Shown here: positions 54,720-64,000 of the stretch, piece after piece | Position numbering within the stretch: the first letter of the stretch is position 1 | How the letters are laid out: each line of letters opens with the position of its first letter | Source of the DNA: Taxillus chinensis | Taxonomy: Eukaryota > Streptophyta > Magnoliopsida > Santalales > Loranthaceae | NCBI GenBank assembly: GCA_023512835.1 | Contig: CM042090.1 | Location: forward strand, 12,555,343 to 12,619,342 | Length of the DNA: 64,000 nt | Direction of reading: 5' to 3' | Notes under the pieces: model-generated | The model's database searches: none | The model's input: only the letters and a program-made list of their open reading frames with translations | What the model was told of the DNA's origin: nothing | Program-made: the position numbers and the translations under genes

Positions 54720-55450
54720 TCCTGCCGAGACTTGGAGATTTGAGACATGGAATAAAATGCCCTTGAGGTTGAACATGGAGTTGAAAACTTGGAATAAAAA
54801 AAATCCTTGAGATTTAAATCAGGAATGGAAAATCTTTAAGATTAACGGGAATTAAAAACTTGGACTGAAAAGGCCCTTGAGGTTTAAAACAGGAATGAAA
54901 AATCCTTGAGATTTAAAACAGGAAAGTGAAAACATGGAATGAAAAATCCTTGAGATTTAAAAGCGGAATGAAAAATCCTTGAGATTTAAAACAAAATGAA
55001 AAATCATTGAGATTAACGGGAATTGAAAACTTAGAATGAAAAGGCCCTTGAGGTTTAAAACAGAAATGAAAAATCCTTGAGATTTAAAACAGGAAAGTGA
55101 AAACATGGAATGAAAAATCCTTGAGATTTAAAAGCGGAATGAAAAATCCTTGAGATTTAAAACAGAAATGGAAAATCATTGAGATTAACGGGAATTGAAA
55201 ACTTAGAATGAAAAGGCCTTGAGGTTTAAAACAGGAAATTGAAAACATGGAATGAAAAATCCTTGAGATTTAAAATGGAAATGGGAAATCCTTGAGATTA
55301 ACATAAATTTAAAAACTTGGAATGAAAAGGCCCTTGAGGTTGAAAATAGGGATGAAAAATCCTTGAGATTAACTAGAATTTAAAAACTTGAAATGGAAAG
55401 GCCCTTAAGGTTTAAAACAGGAATGAAAAATCATTAAGATTGAGGAATTT
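54720..55450. repeat. Higher-order tandem repeat, about 28-bp subunits in about 172-bp blocks
   Basis: The subunit is roughly AATGAAAAATCCTTGAGATT plus TAAAACAGG, repeated more than 20 times with variants. A marker variant, GATTAACGGGAATT, recurs at 54841, 55012 and 55184 (171 and 172 bp apart), and weaker versions follow near 55283 and 55367. It lies in the 3' non-coding part of the gypsy element. Confidence 0.85.
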
Positions 55451-56394
55451 TGGAATTCAAAGGAGGGTGAAACGACTCGAGGGGTATCTGGTGTTTAACT
55501 CGACTTGAGATAGTCTTGAAGTGAAAAGTCCATGCCGTACAGGTCCCTGAAACGCAGTCACGAAGTGCAAAAGCATGTATAGAATATGTGAATGTTTGAT
55601 GCATATGCATGGATGCATGGGAATTTTAACATTCTTATTGAAAATCCAAGGGGAAAGGGAAGGGTTAAATGTGCCAAGAGCTTTGTGATCCATTCTTTTG
55701 TTGAGGTAGAGCTCTTGATAGAGTGTCATGGTGCTTGACTTTCACCGCTTGATTCTTCCCGGGGTTCGGTCGGCTTCAATGGAACAACATTTGTCGGGAG
55801 CTAGGCTTGCAGATATTGCTAGCTTCCATGATGGGCCACCATAAGAGCTTTATCGAGCTTTGTTGGCTTCCATAGGGAATCACTACCTTTGTTTAACAAC
55901 GTCGAGTGTCACTAATTTGTCTTCTCCAAGCTCTGCTGGTTTTGTCAATGGGTCTGTCCTTTTTTTGGCAGATCTATTGTCATGATTTGGCCCTTCTCGG
56001 GATTCTGTCCATGGGGCCTTGGTGTTACCTCATAATTCTTCGTAGCAACTTCTTCCCCGTGGGGCAATCCTTGGGGAAGTCTATTAGGACTTTGGAAGGT
56101 TTCACTCTACAACAGATAAAAATTTTAAAACCAAACATTTTGAAAAAGAATTTATGAGCATGATCTCAATTTATCATAATCACATCATATAAGGCACAAC
56201 ATGCTTAACTTTAACAAACAAAACCTAACTTCTTGAAAAGCGTGAGGCGCGATTTTGAGTTGGGTGTGCCTTCAGTTTGACCAAAGTCCTTCTCTTCCTT
56301 GTAATATGTGACTGCTCAACTGACTGCTTCGTCTTGGTTCTATGATCATTTCTAACCCCAAGTGCCGGACGTTGCATTGCTGGGTCCTTTTTCT

Positions 56395-56580
56395 GTTGTC
56401 TTTGCTTTGTCCTTAGCGCCCCTTCAGGTTTTCGCTAAGTCCGATTTTTCTTTTGCCTTTGTATTTTACTCTTAGTGCCCCTTCGGGTTTTCACTAAGTC
56501 CGGCTTCAATTTTTTTCATTCTTGAGCTTTGTATTTTACCTTTAGCGCCCTTTCGGGTTTTCACTAAGTCCGCTCTCTGC
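56395..56580. repeat. Three tandem repeats of about 60-70 bp
   Basis: The unit CTTAGCGCCCCTTCGGGTTT with TCACTAAGTCCG occurs at about 56412, 56471 and 56541 with small changes, each preceded by a CTTTGTATTTTAC-like word. Each unit contains the pair CTTAG...CTAAG, which could form a stem. It lies between pol and the presumed LTR of the gypsy element. Confidence 0.8.
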
Positions 56581-57014
56581 TTCGAGATGTCCTGTTACTT
56601 ATATTGAACTGGGAAAAAGATCAGACATGTAATCAAAGACTCTGGAAAGGTGTAGGTATTGGCAGTTGGCTTTTGGCGGGGATAGAAGGTTAGAGAAAAT
56701 GTTTGGTTGTTTTTACTACAAAGGTCATTATTGAGGGCAGGGCGTCACTAAATGTTGAACAATTGTGCTACTGAATTGGTTGAGCACTTTTTTTCGGTCT
56801 TTAGGCTAAGTAGGAGTTTTGGGCGTGCCTGCTTCCACTCCTCGTGTTGCATAGGTATTTGAATAGGAAATGCCCCGGTGTAGGGCATCATCCTGGGACT
56901 TCAGTGAGATGTATTGAAAGATGAGAGAATGACAACAAAAGGTTTGATATGGATAGAGTTGTTTGATTACATGTTGATCCGAATCCAATACAATGTTATA
57001 AGGGGTCGAGCATA

Positions 57015-58110
57015 GAATTTCTTTACGGCATCGCCGTTAATCGGATTTGGTAGCTCATTTTCGTCCATTTTGACAAGGATTAATGCTCCGCCGAGAAAGC
57101 TCTTTTGACGACATACGGACCTTCATAATTGGGTGTCCACTTGCCCCTGTGATCGTTTGGATTGGCAAGACTTTCTTAAGTACAAGCTCTCCTTCTTGAA
57201 AAGTTCGAGGCTTAACCTTCTTGTCATAACTTTTCATCATTCTTTGCTGGTACAACCGGCCTCTATTCACCGCTCGCAATGCGCTTTTCTTCTATGAAAT
57301 TCAATTGCTCGTATCGGCTTTGAACCCACTCGCTTCATTCAACTGCGTATCCTTGAGTACCCGTAGGGAAGGAATCTCCACTTTATCGGTAACACCGCCT
57401 CCATTCCATAGACTAAGGAGAATGGAGTTGCCCCAGTTGATGTGCGCACAGAGGTGCGGTGCGCGTGTAATGCGTAAGGAACTTCTCATGCCAATCCTTG
57501 TAAGTCTCGGTCATTTTTCCGATAATATTCTTGATATTCTTGTTACCGTTTTAACCGCCCCATTCATCTTGGGTCCGTACGGGGTTGAATTTCGATGTTG
57601 GATCCTGGAACTGCTCACATAGATTTCCCATCATTCGGCTATTCAAGTTTGTTGCGTTGTCCGTAATGATTTGCTCTGGGAGTCCATAACGGCATATGAT
57701 ATTGTTGCGAACAAACTTGACCACCACCGCTGCGTCCACATTGGCATAAGATGCGGCTTCCACCCACTTAGTGAAGTAATCAATGGCCACCAAGATGAAG
57801 CGATGCCCATTAGATGCCTTCGGTGATATAGGTCCGATGACGTCCATGCCCCGAGTGAGAAGGGCCATGGTGAAGTCATAACATGCAACCGAGATGAGGG
57901 TGCTTGAATCCGATCACCATATATCCGACATTTGAAACACTTGCGTACATAAGCAATGCAGTCCTTCTCCATTGTGACCCAAGTAATAACCCATTCTCAT
58001 AATTTGTCTTGCCGGTATATATCCGTTTGCATGTGGACCGAACTCCCTTCATGAAGTTCCTTCATTAGCCGTGACGACTCTTCCTTTTTGACACAACGTA
58101 GAAGTACCAT
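57015..58110 (-). pseudogene. Gypsy integrase, frameshifted
   Basis: Reads VRKCFKCRIYGDRIQAP (end of the zinc-binding region), then in another frame GMDVIGPISP, DYFTKWVEAASY and IITDNATNLNSRMM, which hold the two conserved Asp residues of the DDE core. Later come RMMKSYDKKVKPRTFQEGEL and the C-terminal DENELPNPINGDAVKKFY. At least three frame changes break it. Confidence 0.85.
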
Positions 58111-58359
58111 ATCATGATTTCGTCGATATAGGATGGAGCCATCGAGGTAATACTTGGTTGCGGCCACGCCGGATGTTCCTCTTGTCTATGTCGGACGCAC
58201 CTTCTGGATATTCTTGTTTAAGTAGGTATTGCCAGGAGATCATGATACCAAGGCTTTTCTTCTGGATCTCCTTCAATAGCCATACAGGTGCTGGCGTATC
58301 TCGAACTTGAATGTCAAAGGATTGAACCTCCAGTTTTGTATCCAATCGAATGAGGGATG

Positions 58360-59348
58360 CTAGGGTCGCCGGTCATCAGGAATCTGATTATGTTCTCTTG
58401 GCATGTGCTCAAAGGTAATCTCCTCGAACTGTTCGATCAGTCTACAAATGAGCTTCTGATATGGGATCAATTTGTGATTCCTGGTTTCCCACTCGTTCCT
58501 AACTTGATAGATCACAAGGGCTGAATCTCCAAAAACTTGTAACTTCTTTATTTCTCGATTAATAGCTTCTTGAAGACCCATCAAACAAGCTTCATACTCG
58601 GCCACATTATTTGTGCAGGGGAATGTTAGCTTAGCGACCATGGGGAAATGCTCACCCTTTGGGGATATCAGGATGGCCCCAATACCATGTCCCAACAGAC
58701 CGAGGCACCGTCAAACCACATAATCCACGAGTCAGACTCTTCTTCAACGATATTGATGTGCTCATCAGGAAATCCAACATTCATAGGCTCGTAGTCTTCC
58801 AAAGCCCTTTCTGCCAAATAATCTGCTATAACGCTTCCTTTTATGGCTTTCTGAGGCACATACACAATGTCATACTCGGATAACAATAACTGCCACTTAG
58901 CGATCCTCCCGGAAATTGATGGTTTCTCCAGTAAGTATTTGAGCGGGTCATGCTTCGTGATAAGCCATGTCGTATGATAGAGGGTGTACTGCCGTAATCG
59001 ACGAACAGTCCAAACCAGAGCGCAACAAGCCTTTTCCAATGGAGTGTACTTCGCCGCCGGGGTGAACTTCTTGCTCAGGTAATAAATTGCTTGCTCCTTT
59101 CTTCCTGAGGCATCATGCTGTCCCAATACAGAACCCATTGATGAGCCTTGGACAGTTAAATAGAGGATGAGTGGCTTGTTAGGTACCGGTGGAACCAGGA
59201 TTGGTGGATTTATCAAGTATTGCTTGATTTTGTCAAAGGCCTCCTGACATGCTTCATTCCAAACTTCTGGATTGTCCTTTCGTAGTGATTTAAATAATGG
59301 TTCACATGTGGCCGTCAATTGCGAAATGAACCTAGCGATGTAATTCAA
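58360..59348 (-). pseudogene. Gypsy RNase H plus second archaeal-type RNase H
   Basis: The first RNase H (59348 to about 58800) shows WNEACQEAFDKIKQYL, AIYYLSKKFTPAAKYTPLEK and WQLLLSEYDIVYVPQKAIKG. The second (aRNH) starts with DSWIMWFDGASV, then shifts frame near 58690 to GHGIGAILISPKGE, NNVAEYEACLMGLQEA and LQVFGDSALVIYQV. The second domain keeps the Asp, Glu and Asp positions expected of RNase H. Dual RNase H is typical of Tat elements. Confidence 0.85.
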
Positions 59349-60250
59349 ATGCCCCAGGAAACTTCTAACTTCCTAACAATGGTTGGTGGTGACATCTCCT
59401 GGATAGCTCGAATCTTGTCAGGGTCAATCTCTATCCCTTTCTCACTGACTATGAAGCCCAATAGCTTACCCGATGTAGCACCAAAAGTACACTTCTTCGG
59501 ATTCAACTTGAGTTGATACTTTCGTAACCTTTGGAACAGTTTACGGAGTACCTCAATATGACTTTCCGTACTTGCTGATTTGGCTATCATGTCATCCACG
59601 TACACTTCCACCTCTTTATGCATCATATCGTGAAACAACGTCACCATGGCTCTTTGATAAGTGGCTCCCGCATTCTTGAGTCCGAATGGCATCACATTGT
59701 AATAGAACGTACCCCATAATGTCGTGAAAGTCGTCCGCTCCTTGTGCTCAGGGGCCATCTGGATTTGGTTATAGCCCGAGAATCCATCCATAAATGAAAA
59801 CAAAGCATGCTTCGCCGTGTTGTCCACCAGAGTATCAATATGTGGGAGTGGAAAGTTATCTTTTGGGCTCGCCTTATTTAGATCTCGATAATCGACGCAC
59901 ACACGGATTTTTCCTCCTTTTTTTGGCACTGGCACAATGTTCGCCACCCATTCCGGATAATGAGCAACACTAAGGAAACCGGCATCCCATTGCTTTTTGA
60001 TCTCCTCTTTGATCTTCAATATCATCTGCGGCCTCATCCTTCGTAACTTTTGCTGGACCGGCGGGCATTCTGGCTTCAATGGTATTTGATGTTGCACGAT
60101 ATCTGGATTCAAACCCGGCATATCTTGATAGGACCAGGCGAACACATCCTTGAAACTGGTCAACAATTCAATTAACTGCTCCTTGATCTCCGCGGATAAT
60201 GAAGAACTCACTTTAAGCCTTTTTGGTTCTGTGTCTGTTCCCACATTCAC
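59345..60250 (-). pseudogene. Gypsy reverse transcriptase domain, open frame
   Basis: A 301-residue open stretch with the main reverse transcriptase motifs: VPVPKKGGKIRVCVDYRDLN, FMDGFSGYNQIQMAPEH, VMPFGLKNAGATYQRAM and the catalytic YVDDMIAKS, then LNPKKCTFGATSGKLLGF. The domain itself is intact, but neighbouring domains are in other frames. Confidence 0.9.
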
Positions 60251-60646
60251 TGTTTCTATAGGGTCCTCACTTGGGGTCTTGAACTCGGTCTTCCCTTTCC
60301 AACGGTCGAAGGATATCTTCAGGTAAATCGACCTCGTCTTCTAAGTCGGCCTCACTTGTCTCATGCACCGCTTCTCCCTATCCTGGACTTTGGTCAAACT
60401 TTGGGCATCCCGCCTCATCATCGCTTGTCACACCCTTGTTGAATTCACGGTACTGTTTGTGAAAAGATCAACAAGTTGATAAAGAAATATGATATGCATA
60501 TGATAATGAGATGTAATGCACCATTTTTGGAAAAACATACAATTTATTAAAAGCGAAATATCTCAAAGAGACATAAACTGTTTTTGAAACTCGAAAGAGG
60601 CATGAAAGCGAAATAAACAAATATCCAAATAGGATTCCCCCAAGGA

Positions 60647-61351
60647 TTACATCACGGGGAGACATGTGCTAGTCCAATTGTTGAGCGGTTGTCCTGGTGC
60701 TCCTTCCTCCACGAACATCACCTGGCCGCTTCGGCTCCTTGCTCTCCACAACGAAGAATGATCGAAGCCTTCTCTTGATAGGCAAACCCTCCACCGTAGA
60801 ATGTGTCTTCTAAGGGTGGAAATGTCATTCGCTCTTCTTGGACAGGTCGCTTCTGCAGCTTGGCCATTCTGACTTCCCTCTTCCTGGAGGCTTCCTTCTG
60901 CCGGTCTGGCTTTGGTGGGTTTATAGCCTAGCCCATATCGTTCTGTCGTGCCCCAAATGCGTAATGGGTCTTTCGTGCCCTGAGAGGATGCCCCGAGCCC
61001 AAGTCCTGGCTTATGTCCTTGCCTAAGCATCGTATGTGCAATCATCTTGGTAGCTTTGGACAGTTGAGCTCCTATCCTTTGATACAAACTGGGCCGTGTC
61101 ACATAGGTGACATTGACTACTTCAAAGGCTCGGAAAGAACATTCGGGTACGTCCTCTCCACTGTCGATACAAGGCATGGATGACGGCTTGGTTACCAACA
61201 GGTCTGTCTCCCCGGATACACAAATGAGGTGATCGTCAACCACAAACTTCGCTTTAGGTGCGAGTAGAAGGTATCGCTCCCATTGTGTGAATCCATGGCC
61301 TTCCCAACAAGCAATTGTAGTATGGTGCAATGTCCAAGATCTGAAATTCAA
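60647..61351 (-). pseudogene. Gypsy protease-to-RT linker with a G-patch
   Basis: Contains FRAFEVVNVTYVTRP and ATKMIAHTMLRQGHKPGLGLG, a G-patch motif seen in this position in Tat-clade polyproteins. Just before it, the expected Leu-Leu-Gly-Arg-Pro-Trp-Ile-His block is frameshifted (ACWEGHGFTQW). A rare retroelement feature in general but normal for this clade. Confidence 0.8.
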
Positions 61352-61399
61352 CTGGAAAATACCGTGGGCCCAATTAGCAATGGAATATCCAGTGTTCCT

Positions 61400-61800
61400 G
61401 TTACCTCTCTTTTTCCCCCGTCAAAGGCTCAAACTACCATGTTGCTTGACCGCATGTATGAAGAATCTACGGGCAGCTATTGCAATATTTGTAAAGGCAT
61501 AATGTTGACAGCGGACCCATTATCGATCAATACCCGGGAGATGGTGTGTTCTTTGCACTTGACCGAAATGTGCGAGCTTTGATGTGACCCTTGCCCTCCT
61601 GCGGCGGTTCGTCCCCGCTAAACGATATAAAGTTGTCCACTACAAGGTTTCCAATGAGAGTGTCCGTGTTCTCCACCGAAATAGTTGGCGGGACGTAAGC
61701 CTTGCTAAGGACCTTCATTAATGTTTCTCGGTGTGGAGTAGAATCCTTTAGCAAATGAGAGTAATGAGATCCGAGCAGTGTGTTTGCTTAGCTGCTCCAC
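61400..61800 (-). pseudogene. Gypsy aspartic protease region
   Basis: ETLMKVLSKAYVPP and DNFISFSGDEPPQEGKGH lead, after a shift, into LIDNGSAVNIMP (about 61496-61530). This is the Tat form of the retropepsin active site, Asp-Asn-Gly in place of Asp-Ser/Thr-Gly. A stop follows soon after. Confidence 0.75.
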
Positions 61801-62176
61801 GATGTTATATTCACTATGCTTGATCAACTTCGAAACTCGGTGGCGTCTTCCTCGTAATCGAATTTCCTCGGGCAAGATATCTTTCCCAACAGCTTTCCCC
61901 TTCTTCGATTGCTCGAGCACGTCAGGTGCATAAGGACATCCACTCCGAGTTGTCTTCTTTGTTTGAGGGTTCCCTTGTGCTATAGCTTCACATCCGTACC
62001 TCCAAGGAACAGCTTTCTCACTTTTGTAGGAAGGTTGAGGGGGTATATGGATTGTAAGGGGGCTGGATCCCGTGTGGTAGCCGTGGTATTTCGGAGTTGT
62101 TGTATAAATTCGGAGAGGCTTGGGCATGTCGGTGAACTCATATGAATTGTCTCCTTGGACCATCCGAACGGAATAA

Positions 62177-63968
62177 TTAGTACACTCGCTTTGAAAACTC
62201 AATCCTTCGGTAGTCCATTAATTCTTGAACAACATTTTCGAATTCCATACAGTTGTTAATGTCGTGTCCTGGAGCCATCTCATGGAACAGGACACCTTTT
62301 CGTTGGTCGGTCTCTTCTTCACCGTCAATGGTTGATCCGGTCAACAAATATCCGTATTTGAGTAAAAACTGAAACAACTGGTCCCTTTGCATTCGTACTT
62401 GGGAGATCTTCGCAATCCTAGCTTCCGAGGTGATGGCGGTAACATTATTAGAGTGTTCCGCAATGGGTTGTTGTTGACACTCGGGGAATTGGATAGTGTC
62501 GCGAAATCCAACCAATGGGCATCTTTCAACGCTTGGACTTTCCTTTTAAATGCGATGCAACCCTCAACATTATGTCCTACGGCGCCAAGATGATATACAC
62601 AAATAAGGTCCGGTTTGTACCAATTTGGATACGGTGGTTTCGGGTTCTCCCACACGGGGGAAGGGACTACCGGTCTTGCCTCGAGGAGCCTTGGGTACGG
62701 TTCGGCATAAGTCATAGGGATTGGGTCAAACTCTTGGTGCTTCTTGGGAGCTTGATTTGGTCTCGGGTCCGTGGATGTGCTTCGACGGGTGCTTAGATTG
62801 GTCTTGAGCGGGTGCTTGAGGAAATTGTGGAGCCGGGTAAGGATATTGGGGTCTTGCTTGGAATTGGAAAGGTTGGAATTGCGGGATAGGTGCGGAGTGC
62901 GGCGTATGCGGCTACTGGGGGGTGCTCTAAAGTAAACAGGCATTTGGGGAGGGTTAGGTTGCATCATCGGTCCGGATTGATATACGAAATTAGTTTCCCC
63001 TTCTTTCTTCTTCGGCGGTATTGGTGACCTCTTCGGTGCCTCGACCATTTCTCCTTTCAGCTTTCCCCCTTTGACTCCACTCTCGATGAGTTCGCCTGGG
63101 CGACTAGATCGGCGAAAGTGCTGTAAACATGACCAATCAGCTTTTCATAATACACACCCTTCAATGTGTTGATGAATAAGGTAGTGAGCTCCCTCTCTCG
63201 TTAGCGGAGGTTGTACTTCCACCCAGCTTTCCCTCCACCTTCTTGCATAGTCCTTGAAATTTTCATTTGGACCTTTCTCCAAAGATTGCAGTGTCAGACG
63301 ATCCAAGGCTAGTTCAGTGACATGTTTATACTGTGCCAAGAATGCGGTAGCCAGGTCCTTCCATGTTCTGATACGGCCTCCATCCAACTGGAAATACCAA
63401 CGCAAGGGTGCCCCTGTTAGACTCTCTTGGAAGCAGTGCATAAGAAGTCTATCATCGCCAGTGTATGCTGCCATTTTTTGACAATACATTGCCAGATGGG
63501 TTCTTGGACAGCGTGTCCCGTTAAACCTCTCGAATTCGGGCATTTTGAATTTATGAGGTAAAACCACCCCAGGGACAAGGCACAATTCATCAGGGCTGAT
63601 CATACCATACATCTCGGCGCCTTCAACCGCCTTCAATCGTTCTTCAATCCTCCTTAGCAAGGGGGACTCACCTTCCTCCTTGTATGCTAGGGATCCTACC
63701 GCCTCTCGTAGCGGCTCCTATTATTGGTGAAGTATACTTGGCCTGGATTGGGTGGGCCCAATTGCTCAGGAAAAGTGTTATTTGTCACGGGCTGCGGAGG
63801 TGGCGTGGGCAGCGTTGTTTTCGGCCTTGGTTGTTGATTGACTTCCTTGGAGTTCCTTCGACTAATCTGGTCATCATTTCTTGCCATACGGTTCATCTGT
63901 TCTTGCAAGTTCGAAGGGTATCGCTCATGCCTTGGTGACTTTGCTCTAGCCCCATCGCCTATTTTCAT
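62177..63968 (-). pseudogene. Gypsy gag, frameshifted
   Basis: Three open stretches in order. First is a Pro/Gln/Asn-rich N-terminal part (63968-63696). Next is the gag core (63660-63145) with HKFKMPEFERFNGTRCPRTH, WYFQLDGGRIRTWKDLATAF and ENFKDYARRWRESWVEVQPP. Last is a distal part with VYHLGAVGHNVEGCIAFKRK and APGHDINNCMEFENVVQELM, the two His/Cys motifs typical of this clade. Frame breaks occur near 63680, 63130 and 62400. Confidence 0.85.
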
Positions 63969-64000
63969 TCTCGTTGGCCATCGAATGGGAAGTGTGCTTG

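Larger units (their letters stand above)
54000..64000 (-). mobile_element. Decayed Tat-like Ty3/gypsy LTR retrotransposon, runs off the right edge
   Basis: Minus-strand order from the right edge is gag, protease, a G-patch-bearing segment, reverse transcriptase, RNase H, a second (archaeal-type) RNase H, and integrase. This is the hallmark layout of the plant Tat/Ogre clade. Numerous frame changes and stops split the polyprotein into pieces. Pol ends near 57015 with DENELPNPINGDAVKKFY, a typical Tat C-terminus. From there to about 54000 is non-coding, with two tandem-repeat zones. A possible LTR start (TGTAAGTGCCCAATTTC on the minus strand, at 54499) is seen, but without the other LTR I cannot confirm borders. 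Confidence 0.85.

Noticed and set aside
54720..55450. CRISPR-like array appearance
   Set aside because: Spacers are not unique, units run head to tail, and the context is a plant retrotransposon. It is a tandem repeat.

Overview
This is nuclear DNA from a flowering plant, most likely a eudicot. It is AT-rich, its genes carry short GT-AG introns, and it holds plant-only families: an FBD-type F-box protein, 12-oxophytodienoate reductases, a CC-NB-LRR receptor, an LHT-type amino-acid transporter, and Ty1/copia and Tat-like Ty3/gypsy retrotransposons. I cannot name the species. One assembly gap of exactly 500 N lies at 20671-21170.

Layout. 1-4 kb: an intact three-exon F-box/LRR/FBD gene (minus strand), then a short LRR-like scrap. 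7-19.5 kb: three tandem 12-oxophytodienoate reductase (OPR) genes on the plus strand. Two have five clean exons coding for 377 residues each. The third has no recognisable first exon and carries Asn in place of the first active-site His. 22.5-30.5 kb: a MIC10-like gene and a LEA/TMEM205-like gene, each needing several one- or two-base frame corrections, with a decayed hAT transposase between them. 31.6-33 kb: an unrecognised decayed coding stretch. 36-39 kb: an intact five-exon LHT8/AATL1-like transporter whose third intron appears to be GC-AG. 42.3-49.6 kb: a resistance-gene locus, with a single-exon CNL of 1402 residues and, downstream of it, a partial tandem copy of its 3' end fused to a truncated copia element. 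50.8-54 kb: a decayed copia element on the minus strand. 54-64 kb: a decayed Tat-like gypsy element running off the right edge, with G-patch, protease, reverse transcriptase, two RNase H domains and integrase, plus tandem repeats in its non-coding 3' part.

The OPRs belong to oxylipin/jasmonate metabolism, the CNL to pathogen sensing and the transporter to amino-acid uptake. Nothing suggests they form one system. The main points of interest are the diverged third OPR, the NLR/copia breakpoint with an expanded LRR repeat, and the side-by-side decay of MIC10 and LEA/TMEM205 next to intact genes.
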